Notes under the pieces: generated by a model | Told to the model about the DNA's origin: nothing | Database searches by the model: none | What the model saw: the letters and a program-made list of their open reading frames with translations, nothing else | Made by a program: the position numbers and the translations under genes | Part shown: one piece after another, positions 1 through 6,882 of the stretch | Position numbering within the stretch: the stretch's first letter is position 1 | Layout of the letters: each line of letters starts with the position of its first letter | Assembly: GCA_043736395.1 (NCBI GenBank) | Contig: JAYTCQ010000387.1 | Location: 1 to 14,326, forward strand | DNA length: 14,326 nucleotides | Source of the DNA: JAFDVL01 sp043736395 | Lineage (GTDB): Bacteria > Acidobacteriota > Blastocatellia > RBC074 | Direction of reading: 5' to 3'

Positions 1-904
1 CCGTCAATGCATTCATCTCGCGCGAATCATTCGTCAATAATTTCTCAAAATCTTCAACGCTGACAGTATGCCTGCCAACTTCTACCAAAGCACCCATTAG
101 ACGGCGCACCATGTTCCATAAAAAATGTGAGGCGGTAATTCGAAAAATGATCAAATGGTTATCAAGGATTACTTCTGCCGCATCAACTGCAACAATCGTA
201 GACTCATCCGGTCGAGCGTGATCCTGCTTGCGAAATGCGGAGAAATCGTGACGACCAACTAATAATTTTGCACATTTTGACATAGCTGCTACGTCTAATT
301 TGTCTTTGATCCACCAAACCTGTTTCTTATCGAAAGCCGTTTTGCGCGTAGAGATTTGATACATGTAGGTTCGCGTCCTCGCTTCATGCCTGGCATGAAA
401 ATTCGGATGCACTTCACTCACATCAACAATACATATATCCGCCGGTAATCGGTCATTTAGACCGTAAATTATTTCCTGTGGTTTAAAATTGGAACGCTTA
501 ACTCCCACTTCCCCTCTCCGAAGAAATTTCATGTGCGCCACCTGCTGTAAAGCATGCACGCCTGCATCTGTACGCCCCGCACCGCCAAGTTCAACGCGTC
601 CGCCAAATAAATCTTCCGCCGCTTTTCTCAACTCTCCTTGGATTGTCTTCGCGTTAATCTGTTCCTGCCAGCCGTGATATTTCGTCCCGTCATATTCTAA
701 AGTCAGCTTCCAGCATTGAAGATTTGTACCTTTAAGCGGAGGTCGAGTATCCGTAGTCAGTGGTCGGGAAATTTTCACCGGGGTACGATTATTGTTCGTC
801 GGTGGCTTATAACTGAGAGGCGTTCGTCCCGTAGTAGATGATGATTGTTTAGTTGTAGTCGGTGGACGGAAACTTTTAATTCGATTTTTATTTTCAACAC
901 TCAT
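1..904 (-). CDS. truA: tRNA pseudouridine(38-40) synthase TruA, 3' end cut by the window edge
   Basis: TruA isomerises uridines 38-40 of the tRNA anticodon stem-loop to pseudouridine in the cytoplasm. The minus-strand frame from ATG 904 is open for 301 codons and leaves the window before its stop. Visible hallmarks are LTLEYDGTKYHGWQ (about residues 67-80), the catalytic-loop motif GAGRTDAGVHA (108-118) with catalytic Asp113, the RTYMYQI strand (178-184) with the family's conserved Tyr, and FLWNMVRRLMGALVEVG (261-277). The core normally starts only a few residues before EYDG, so the first 50-60 residues are an extra hydrophilic extension rich in Thr, Pro, Arg and Asn. ATG 904 is the only ATG upstream of the core. 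A GTG at 778 is the alternative and would remove 42 residues. Neither has an obvious Shine-Dalgarno sequence. It lies 77 bp after the HerA-like gene. The family call is very sure; the start is less so. Confidence 0.95.
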   Translation of the reverse strand, partial: MSVENKNRIKSFRPPTTTKQSSSTTGRTPLSYKPPTNNNRTPVKISRPLTTDTRPPLKGTNLQCWKLTLEYDGTKYHGWQEQINAKTIQGELRKAAEDLFGGRVELGGAGRTDAGVHALQQVAHMKFLRRGEVGVKRSNFKPQEIIYGLNDRLPADICIVDVSEVHPNFHARHEARTRTYMYQISTRKTAFDKKQVWWIKDKLDVAAMSKCAKLLVGRHDFSAFRKQDHARPDESTIVAVDAAEVILDNHLIIFRITASHFLWNMVRRLMGALVEVGRHTVSVEDFEKLLTNDSREMNALT

Positions 905-947
905 TTTTGTAACAATAATTTGATAGAGATCAGATTCTCTGTAATTT

Positions 948-975
948 ACCGACCACCGACCACCGACCACCGACC
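948..975. repeat. Four perfect tandem copies of the heptamer ACCGACC
   Basis: Four head-to-tail copies of ACCGACC (948-954, 955-961, 962-968, 969-975) lie in the 77 bp gap between the HerA-like gene and truA, in the presumed truA leader. Read on the truA strand this is repeated GGTCGGT. Related units in the opposite orientation occur inside the truA 5' coding region: GTCGGTGG at 798-805 and 858-865, and TGGTCGG at 761-767 (plus-strand reading). Short tandem heptamers of this kind are known from cyanobacteria. Here the array could be a slippage-prone neutral repeat, or part of an mRNA structure, because leader and coding copies are complementary. Confidence 0.9.
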
Positions 976-981
976 AACTCA

Positions 982-2658
982 TCACAAATCCCATCCATCT
1001 TTCGTATACACATCCTTCGGTTTCGGCTTCACTAATTTTGCTTCGTCGCGTTCGCGGGACTTTTTCTCAGAGTCGGTAAAGTATTTTTCCCATCGCGCTG
1101 GCGCGTCTATCGTTTCGCCGCCGTGCTTCGTAATCCTTGAACGAACCTGACACAGTACAGGAGTATTGATCGCGACGCCAGACACTATGACTTGTCCTTT
1201 TGTCAGCGCTGGCAATTCATCCAGCAATCTGCGCCCCGCGCCTTCCACTGACGAAGCGATTGTTTGCTGATCTATCGGATTAACAATTCGCATAATGAAC
1301 TGCGTCATGCATTGCGAAAGCACGTCCTGATCCAGCTTGCCCGGACGTTGCGTAATCAATCCGATACCAACGCCGAATTTGCGACCTTCTGATAAAATTG
1401 TTTTCAAAATATTTGTCGAAACTACCTGCGTTCCGGCGGGTGCGTATCGGTGAGCTTCCTCCAACAATACAAATACTGGATAAGGTAAATAGCTTTCATC
1501 TCCCGCGTGAGCCTGTTCGCGTTCCGTCGAGACACGCGCTTTATTGATGCGGCGCAGCAACGTTCCGACGATCACCTGTTGTTCACTTTCTTCAATATCA
1601 GAAAGCTGTAAGACCGTGCATTGACCAGGACGAAACATTTCGTTCAATTCAATATGTTCGTGGTCGGAAAAAGTCCGGCTTTGCTCAAACCGACGTTTTA
1701 ATCGCCATTCAAGTCCGTCAATAGTGCTCGTATTGCCTCCACCTGATTTTTCATCTCCATATTTTAAGCCCATGACTTCAGTCAGCAAATCCTGAAAGCC
1801 CCAATGCCCGCTTGCGCCGTGCTTACTGTTAATGAGCGCAATAAAAGCCTGACTGAGAAAAGTCTTCATTTTCTCAGTCGTTTCCGGCAACAGATAATTA
1901 ATATCGGCTTCGGTCAACGTTGAGATACGGACTTTAATTTTGTCAGGCGTAAAGATTTTCACTTCGGGCGCATAACCGTCGGAACCTTTAAAAGCAGGGT
2001 GTTTGTGCAATTCCGTCAGCGTATGATATTCGCCGTGCGGATCAACAATCAGTACCGCCGCGCGATTATGTGGCATCATCAATTCTTCAATTAGCACACT
2101 CGCCGTATAACTTTTACCTGCACCCGTACTCGCCAACACTGCCAAGTGAGTCGAAACAACATCCTTCACCGAAAGCACAATCGGCACTTCATCTTTCTTG
2201 CGTGTCAGCAGCGATCCGATGTGCGCACCGCCAACTTGTCCTTGTTGCTTCGGCGAAAGCATCTTCGACAACATTTCATTGGAAGCAATAAACACAGGCT
2301 GTCCAGGCATCGGAGGAATTCTGGGATTAATAAAATCGCCCATCCCTTCGCTAAAATATCCGATGGCTTCAACCGTGATTTCGTAGAGTTCCACGTCAGA
2401 ATCCGGCAAGCCAATCAAGCTCGCAATCAACGAAGGCGGCGTATTCGGATCCGCCAGAAAACTATCCGGCAAACTGCGCACCAGCGTCCGTTCGGTAATA
2501 GTTCCAATGATATTGAGCTTGCCCGCGTCCTCCCCCGTATCCGCGATGTAATACACAAATTCGCCGATGCGCGTGCTTTTGTTATCGCTGGTAATAAACG
2601 TATATTCGTGGGGATTTTCGCCAGGGCCTTTTACTGTTCCGATTAATGTTTCTTGCAT
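982..2658 (-). CDS. HerA-like hexameric ATPase (HAS-barrel plus FtsK-HerA P-loop core, DUF87 type)
   Basis: A 558-residue HerA/FtsK-superfamily ATPase. HerA proteins form hexameric rings that translocate DNA, classically with the NurA nuclease in end resection, and in bacteria often with other effectors in defence modules. Residues 1 to about 110 fit an N-terminal HAS-barrel. Walker A is STGAGKS (177-183), followed by a DPHGEY segment (206-211) typical of HerA. Walker B is VFVLLEEAHRY (395-405) with acidic Glu400/Glu401. LITQRPGKLD (434-443) carries the likely arginine finger, Arg438. A charged Lys/Arg/Glu tail follows residue 525. Length is ordinary for the family. The start is ATG 2658, with a 47 bp gap containing a 9+9 bp dyad after the nucleotidyltransferase. 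No NurA-like gene is visible. The exact role is unknown; DNA processing or defence are both possible. Confidence 0.85.
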   Translation of the reverse strand: MQETLIGTVKGPGENPHEYTFITSDNKSTRIGEFVYYIADTGEDAGKLNIIGTITERTLVRSLPDSFLADPNTPPSLIASLIGLPDSDVELYEITVEAIGYFSEGMGDFINPRIPPMPGQPVFIASNEMLSKMLSPKQQGQVGGAHIGSLLTRKKDEVPIVLSVKDVVSTHLAVLASTGAGKSYTASVLIEELMMPHNRAAVLIVDPHGEYHTLTELHKHPAFKGSDGYAPEVKIFTPDKIKVRISTLTEADINYLLPETTEKMKTFLSQAFIALINSKHGASGHWGFQDLLTEVMGLKYGDEKSGGGNTSTIDGLEWRLKRRFEQSRTFSDHEHIELNEMFRPGQCTVLQLSDIEESEQQVIVGTLLRRINKARVSTEREQAHAGDESYLPYPVFVLLEEAHRYAPAGTQVVSTNILKTILSEGRKFGVGIGLITQRPGKLDQDVLSQCMTQFIMRIVNPIDQQTIASSVEGAGRRLLDELPALTKGQVIVSGVAINTPVLCQVRSRITKHGGETIDAPARWEKYFTDSEKKSRERDEAKLVKPKPKDVYTKDGWDL

Positions 2659-2673
2659 AATTTAATTTTCTCA

Positions 2674-2700
2674 AATTGTCTCCGCAGTGCAGAGACAATT
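2674..2700. promoter_or_regulatory. Perfect 9+9 bp inverted repeat upstream of the HerA-like gene
   Basis: AATTGTCTC (2674-2682) and GAGACAATT (2692-2700) are perfect inverted arms around a 9 bp spacer. They sit in the 47 bp gap between the nucleotidyltransferase stop and the HerA-like ATG, 15 bp before that ATG. No T-tract follows on either strand, so a classical intrinsic terminator is unlikely. A protein-binding operator or an mRNA leader hairpin is equally compatible with what can be seen. Confidence 0.5.
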
Positions 2701-2705
2701 GATCT

Positions 2706-3302
2706 TTATTCTTTACTACTCGTCATTTCTGCCTGCTGAAATATTCTCTCGATTTCACGCAATGGCAACGCTGCCGCTTTTTCCCCCATTACTTCATTCA
2801 TCCGTCTTCGGACTTCATCACGATTCACAAGTTTCTGTTGTTGCAACAGCCACAGCAAATCAATTTGATCCTTGCCGCGTCCGGCGATGTATTTCAGAAT
2901 CACCATCCATTCGGGGCTAATGATGAAAAATCCTTCATCGGTTTCGACGGCATCACTCAAAGCGGCTTCGTAAAATTCGCGAAAGAAATCATCGCGGACA
3001 ATCCATTTCAAATTAATTTCGCGCTTGCCTGTCGAAGCGAGATACGTTTCGCCGCCGAAGCTTAATTTATTTTTCGCTTCCCAGCCGAGCAATTGATTCG
3101 CAATCATGTCTACGTCGGTGGTCGCACGCGTGAAGCCATACAAGTGCATCGCCAATCCACCTACGAGTGCACAGACAATGCTTTTTTCGTGTGCAGCTTT
3201 GATGGCGGATTTGGCAACTTCCAATCCTTCTTCGGTGGAAATAGATTGTTTTTCGGGCGTCAGGTTACGCCGCAAAAGTGCCTGGATTTCTTCTTTGCTC
3301 AT
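2706..3302 (-). CDS. Minimal nucleotidyltransferase-fold protein (MNT/AbiEii-like)
   Basis: A 198-residue protein with the pol-beta nucleotidyltransferase signature: VGGLAMHLYGF (47-57) carries the GG motif, followed by ATTDVDMI (60-67), where Asp63 and Asp65 are the expected metal-binding pair. The third acidic position would be expected on a following strand. The best candidate, REINLKW (94-100), shows Asn97 instead of Asp, so activity is uncertain. The C-terminal half contains LKYIAGRGKDQIDLLWLL (136-153), resembling the Lys/Asp-rich helix of AbiEii and related NTases. Such proteins transfer nucleotides to small molecules, tRNA or partner proteins, sometimes as toxins; the substrate here is unknown. 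Its ATG overlaps the epimerase stop as ATGA (3302-3299), so it is probably translationally coupled. It precedes the HerA-like ATPase, a possible functional partner. Confidence 0.75.
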   Translation of the reverse strand: MSKEEIQALLRRNLTPEKQSISTEEGLEVAKSAIKAAHEKSIVCALVGGLAMHLYGFTRATTDVDMIANQLLGWEAKNKLSFGGETYLASTGKREINLKWIVRDDFFREFYEAALSDAVETDEGFFIISPEWMVILKYIAGRGKDQIDLLWLLQQQKLVNRDEVRRRMNEVMGEKAAALPLREIERIFQQAEMTSSKE

Positions 3303-4267
3303 TTTGAATTCTCAACAGATCGAAACCATTCAACGAATTTTCCGACACCATTTTCAATCGTCGTCTGCGGCGAATACTGCAAAAGTTTTTCGGCTTTGCT
3401 GATGTTCGCATGTGTCAGCAATAAATCTCCAGGGTGCATCGGAAGCCTGTCAATATTGGCTTTGATGCCGAGCGCAGCTTCAATAATTTCAATCAAATGA
3501 TTCAGTGAAATCATGTTTGAACAGCCGAGATTGATCGCTTCGTACGGTGTCAAATTATAATCCAGCGCGGCAATAATTCCATTCACGATGTCATCTACAA
3601 ACGTGTAATCGCGCTGCGTTGTGCCGTCGCCAAAGACGGGAATCGGTTTTCCTTCACTCATCAAACGAGCGAATTTGTGAATCGCTAAATCAGGACGCTG
3701 ACGCGGGCCGTAGACCGTGAAAAAGCGTAGGCAGACAGTTTTGATATTGTATAAATGACTGTAGGTGTACGCCAGCATTTCGCCAGCCGCCTTGGTCGCC
3801 GCATAAGGCGAAATCGGCATCGGCAACATTTCTTCACTGAATGGAGCATTCGGATTCGCGCCGTAGACCGAACTGGACGAACCAAAAATAAATCGCTCAA
3901 TTTTGAATTCACGCACCAGCTCCAATAAATTCAGGGTTCCCGTGACGTTCACCTGTTCATAAAATCTGGCTTGTTCCAGCGAAGGACGAACTCCGGTGCA
4001 GGCGGCGAGATGAATGATTGTGTCAAAGGAATTTACGCTTACGACTTCGCGGAGTTTGTCAAAGTCGCGGATGTCAATTTTGTGCAGTTGATAGCGCGGA
4101 TTTTCAAGATGCGGAGTCACATTGGCGAGCTTGATTTCCGGCGAATAATAATCGCTGAAACTATCTACGACGACTATGTGCGCAGCGGTGGTGGAGAGCA
4201 AACGATCTACGAGATGGCTACCAATAAAGCCTGCGCCGCCTGTTACTAAAATCCTGCTTGAATTCAT
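3299..4267 (-). CDS. NAD-dependent nucleotide-sugar epimerase, UDP-glucuronate 4-epimerase-like (extended SDR)
   Basis: A 322-residue extended short-chain dehydrogenase/reductase. The Rossmann motif is GGAGFIG (10-16), and Asp35 in VVVDSFSDYY probably binds the NAD ribose. The active site shows SSSVYG (131-136) and Tyr155-x3-Lys159 in SPYAATKA. RFFTVYGPRQRPD (181-193), FGDGTTQRDYTFVDD (212-226) and the C-terminal HPGDLLLTHANISKAEKLL (278-296) match UDP-glucuronate/UDP-glucose 4-epimerase relatives. DSFSDYYSPEIK resembles the glucuronate-epimerase subgroup more than GalE. It would make a UDP-sugar in the cytoplasm for the glycosyltransferases upstream. It starts 3 bp after the ABC transporter stop and overlaps the nucleotidyltransferase by 4 bp. 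Substrate specificity is inferred by resemblance only. Confidence 0.88.
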   Translation of the reverse strand: MNSSRILVTGGAGFIGSHLVDRLLSTTAAHIVVVDSFSDYYSPEIKLANVTPHLENPRYQLHKIDIRDFDKLREVVSVNSFDTIIHLAACTGVRPSLEQARFYEQVNVTGTLNLLELVREFKIERFIFGSSSSVYGANPNAPFSEEMLPMPISPYAATKAAGEMLAYTYSHLYNIKTVCLRFFTVYGPRQRPDLAIHKFARLMSEGKPIPVFGDGTTQRDYTFVDDIVNGIIAALDYNLTPYEAINLGCSNMISLNHLIEIIEAALGIKANIDRLPMHPGDLLLTHANISKAEKLLQYSPQTTIENGVGKFVEWFRSVENSK

Positions 4268-4270
4268 AAA

Positions 4271-6058
4271 TTAATTCATTCGATCCTGACAAAATAATTT
4301 GTAATATTCACCTTGCCGCGCCAGCAATTCTTCGTGATTTCCCTGCTCAATCAACCTACCCTTTTGCAACACTAAAATTTGATCGTAGCTATCAAGATCA
4401 GAAAAATGATGCGCAATCACCAGCATTGTTTTACCTGCTTGCAGGCGATCTACAGCGGCGTGAATTAAATTGGAAGACTCCACATCTACCGCCGAAGTTG
4501 GCTCATCCAAAATCAAAATCGAAGGATGTTTGATGATGGCACGCGCTAAGCATAGGCGTTGCCGTTGACCGCCGGAAAGCGTAGAACCGCGTTCGCCGAT
4601 AATCGTCTCATATCCTTCCGGCAAAGCTGAAATAAAATCATGCGCGTACGCCTGACGTGCGGCAGCTTCAATTTCCGGCATCGTTGCCTTCGGTTTTCCG
4701 TAGGCAATATTTTCGCGGATCGAAGCCCCAAACAACAGCGAATCCTGAATGACAATTCCGATTTCTTGCCGAAGCGTTTCGCGCTGATACCGCTCAACGT
4801 TGACGCCATCAATCGTAATCGTTCCCGACTTCGAGTGATAAAAACGCAGAATCAAATTTGCAATCGTAGACTTCCCCGCCCCCGACGCGCCAACCAAAGC
4901 CACACGTTGACCAGGCATAATTTTAAAGGAAATATCCTGCAAAACGGCTTTACCGTCGCCGTAGTCGAACGAGACATGATCAAAAATAATTTCACCGTTC
5001 AGCTGCGAAGTTACTACCTCAGACGCGCTGTCCCAGATTTCAGGTTCGGTATCCAAAATTTCTGCAATGCGTTGCATGCTAACCGTTGCTCTGGAAAGTC
5101 GCGTCGAAATTTTTGCCAGATTTCTGAGCGGCTTATACATATCATTCAGGTACGCTGTGAAGACCAAAACGTCGCCCGGAGTAATCTGATTTTTTAGCGC
5201 CATCAACGCGCCAAACAACACCGTAGCCCATAATCCAAAGGCTTTAATTAACTCAACAGTGCGCGTAGCTCCGGCTGCCATGCGTTCAGTTTGAATACCC
5301 TGCTCAAGCGTCAAAGTACTTTCTTCATCAAAACGTTCCTGCTCAAACTTTTCGCGTCCGAAGGCTTTGACGAGCGTGACGGACGAAAGAACTTCACTGA
5401 CGCGCGCCGCAATTTTTCCTTCGCGTTCGCGCTGTTGACGCGTGGAGATTTTGATTTTTCCGTAGATGTACGCTAACGCAAAAAACAAGATTGGCAGCGT
5501 CACGAGCGTCACCAGACTCAACTGCCAATTCAACCAGAACATCACCACTAACATTCCCAGCACAGTCAAAATTTGCGCCGAAGAAATCAGTACAGATTCA
5601 ACAAAAACATCCTTGAAAACTTCGGTTTCGCCGGTGACTTTCGTGAGCAATTCTCCGGTGCGAGCACGACTGTAATAGCTCAATGAAAGTTGTTGCAGGT
5701 GTGCGAAGACTTCGCGGCGTAACGTGTAGACCATCTGGTAGCCGATGCGCGAAAAAAGAAAATCCTGCCAGTAAGAGAAAATGCTACGCAATCCGGAAAT
5801 CAACAGAATTCCTAAGGAAATAACGACTACGGCTGTGGCCTTGCCTTGCGTGATAACCGGTGTCAGGAAGCTCAAAGAAATCGGAATTTGCCGATCCAGC
5901 AGGATGTAATCAAAGATAATTTTCAGCGGCCACGGCGATAGTAATTCTGTAAACGTCAGAATCAGCATGCTGGCAAATGAAAGAATTATGCTGCGCCGCT
6001 CTTTCATAAGATGGCGTTTGATAATTTCTTTGAAATTTGCCTGTTGCTGTTTTTTCAT
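4271..6058 (-). CDS. ABC exporter half-transporter with fused permease and ATPase domains (MsbA-like)
   Basis: A 595-residue type IV ABC exporter half-molecule, expected to homodimerise in the inner membrane and move a lipid, lipid-linked glycan or peptide outwards. About six hydrophobic segments fill the first 300 residues. The ATPase follows with Walker A GASGAGKS (390-397), Q-loop Gln438, signature LSGGQ (494-498), Walker B ILILDEP (514-520), D-loop SAVD and switch His550. All catalytic residues are present. I start at ATG 6058 (MKKQQQ). The frame continues upstream to a GTG at 6082, giving eight more residues, but that GTG lies inside one arm of the long palindrome at 6067-6176. Neither start has a strong Shine-Dalgarno sequence. 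Position among glycosyltransferases and an epimerase, 3 bp before the latter, suggests a lipid-linked glycan as cargo; this is inference. Confidence 0.92.
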   Translation of the reverse strand: MKKQQQANFKEIIKRHLMKERRSIILSFASMLILTFTELLSPWPLKIIFDYILLDRQIPISLSFLTPVITQGKATAVVVISLGILLISGLRSIFSYWQDFLFSRIGYQMVYTLRREVFAHLQQLSLSYYSRARTGELLTKVTGETEVFKDVFVESVLISSAQILTVLGMLVVMFWLNWQLSLVTLVTLPILFFALAYIYGKIKISTRQQREREGKIAARVSEVLSSVTLVKAFGREKFEQERFDEESTLTLEQGIQTERMAAGATRTVELIKAFGLWATVLFGALMALKNQITPGDVLVFTAYLNDMYKPLRNLAKISTRLSRATVSMQRIAEILDTEPEIWDSASEVVTSQLNGEIIFDHVSFDYGDGKAVLQDISFKIMPGQRVALVGASGAGKSTIANLILRFYHSKSGTITIDGVNVERYQRETLRQEIGIVIQDSLLFGASIRENIAYGKPKATMPEIEAAARQAYAHDFISALPEGYETIIGERGSTLSGGQRQRLCLARAIIKHPSILILDEPTSAVDVESSNLIHAAVDRLQAGKTMLVIAHHFSDLDSYDQILVLQKGRLIEQGNHEELLARQGEYYKLFCQDRMN

Positions 6059-6066
6059 GGTAGCTA

Positions 6067-6176
6067 ATGCAGAAGCCCGCACGCAATAAGGGCGCCTTCA
6101 CATTTGAAAAGAATTTTTAGAAAGATGAAAACACACATAGCATACTGGCGCCCTTACTACGTGCGGGCTTCTGCAT
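6067..6176. repeat. Long inverted repeat (30 bp arms, 28 of 30 matching) between deacetylase and ABC transporter genes
   Basis: The arm at 6067-6096 is the reverse complement of the arm at 6147-6176 with two mismatches; 50 bp separate them. Each arm contains a smaller GCCC...GGGC dyad, so the unit resembles two REP-like sequences in inverted orientation. The right arm encodes the last six residues and stop of the deacetylase-like gene (DAEART, TAG 6159-6157). The left arm lies just before the ABC transporter ATG. No T-tract follows. It could be a non-autonomous palindromic element, an mRNA-stabilising or attenuating hairpin, or both. Confidence 0.85.
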
Positions 6177-6882
6177 CCAAACTTTTGAACGTATGAAACT
6201 TTACGGATGGCATTTGCTTCAGAGCGTCCAGCAATTGCTCGATAAATAGGAACGCGTCCTCAGTCATCACCTTATGATGCAGCATAATTCCGATGGGAGC
6301 TCCTTCCACAATTTGCTTTGATAATTCTTCATACATTTCTTCTGATGATTTCAGCGTAGCATCATTCTGCCAGCGAAAAATATCCAGCGTGACGGAAATC
6401 TCTCGAAACTGAAATCCTGTGACCGGAGGCTGGCTGCCACGCAATTTTGAGAGGACGCGAAAGCCTATTTCATCAAGTGCGCGATGCGTCGTTTCGGTGC
6501 AACGATTCCAAGGAGGAATAAACGCCGGAAACCAGTTTTCACCAAAAGCATCATTCATTATTTTTAGCCCAGCGGCGAGATCAGATAGCTGTTCGTCATA
6601 ATTTCTGCTGATCCCAAATTCGCATTTTCGCTCAATGATTTCGTGGTTTTTGTGCTGCCATCCGTGCTGCACCAGTTCTGTGAATTCAGAAAATTCAGAT
6701 AATAATTTGATGCAGTCTCCGGTCAGCAATTTTGGAATGACACCCGCAATCAGCGGGATTTTTCGGTCGGCAAAAATGGTGAGTAAACGGTGTAAATTTT
6801 CCTCGTCAATGTCTACGTCATCGTCGCGAAAAAAAATATCAATCGTTTTTTCCTCCGTTAATTTTTTCAGGAATCGATTCAT
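6157..6882 (-). CDS. Polysaccharide deacetylase-like (CE4/NodB-fold) protein
   Basis: A 241-residue protein with CE4-type motifs. FFRDDDVD (17-24) supplies the catalytic-base and metal-binding aspartates. QHGWQHKNH (72-80) contains His73 and His77 spaced as the HxxxH metal ligands. FIPPWNR (121-127) matches the motif-3 region, and IMLHH (199-203) provides the late His. It has no signal peptide or membrane segment, so it probably acts in the cytoplasm on a glycan or lipid-linked intermediate, unlike secreted chitin or peptidoglycan deacetylases. Its ATG overlaps the upstream glycosyltransferase stop as ATGA (6882-6879). The final residues and stop are encoded by a long palindrome arm, so the natural C-terminus may have been altered. 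The substrate is unknown, and a hydrolase of the wider NodB-like superfamily is an alternative. Confidence 0.82.
   Translation of the reverse strand: MNRFLKKLTEEKTIDIFFRDDDVDIDEENLHRLLTIFADRKIPLIAGVIPKLLTGDCIKLLSEFSEFTELVQHGWQHKNHEIIERKCEFGISRNYDEQLSDLAAGLKIMNDAFGENWFPAFIPPWNRCTETTHRALDEIGFRVLSKLRGSQPPVTGFQFREISVTLDIFRWQNDATLKSSEEMYEELSKQIVEGAPIGIMLHHKVMTEDAFLFIEQLLDALKQMPSVKFHTFKSLDAEART

Noticed and set aside
948..975. CRISPR array or direct-repeat attachment site
   Set aside because: The units are contiguous 7 bp repeats without spacers, and no integrase or cas gene is nearby.
845..1150. Plus-strand open frame with RPPTTDHRPTHH-like repeats
   Set aside because: It is a by-product of the heptamer array and lies antisense to truA and the HerA-like gene; no ribosome-binding site or recognisable family.
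2146..2646. Plus-strand open frame of 166 codons
   Set aside because: Antisense to the conserved HerA-like N-terminal half; its product has no recognisable domain and odd composition.
4640..5197. Plus-strand open frame of 185 codons
   Set aside because: Antisense to the ATPase domain of the ABC exporter, which has every expected motif; the plus-strand product is Arg/Asn-rich and resembles nothing.
6059..6082. GTG at 6082 as start of the ABC transporter
   Set aside because: It adds eight residues encoded by a palindrome arm; the ATG at 6058 with MKKQQQ is a more ordinary start. It cannot be fully excluded.
6067..6176. Intrinsic transcription terminator
   Set aside because: The arms are far apart (50 bp) and no T-tract follows on either strand, so the repeat is described as a palindromic element instead.
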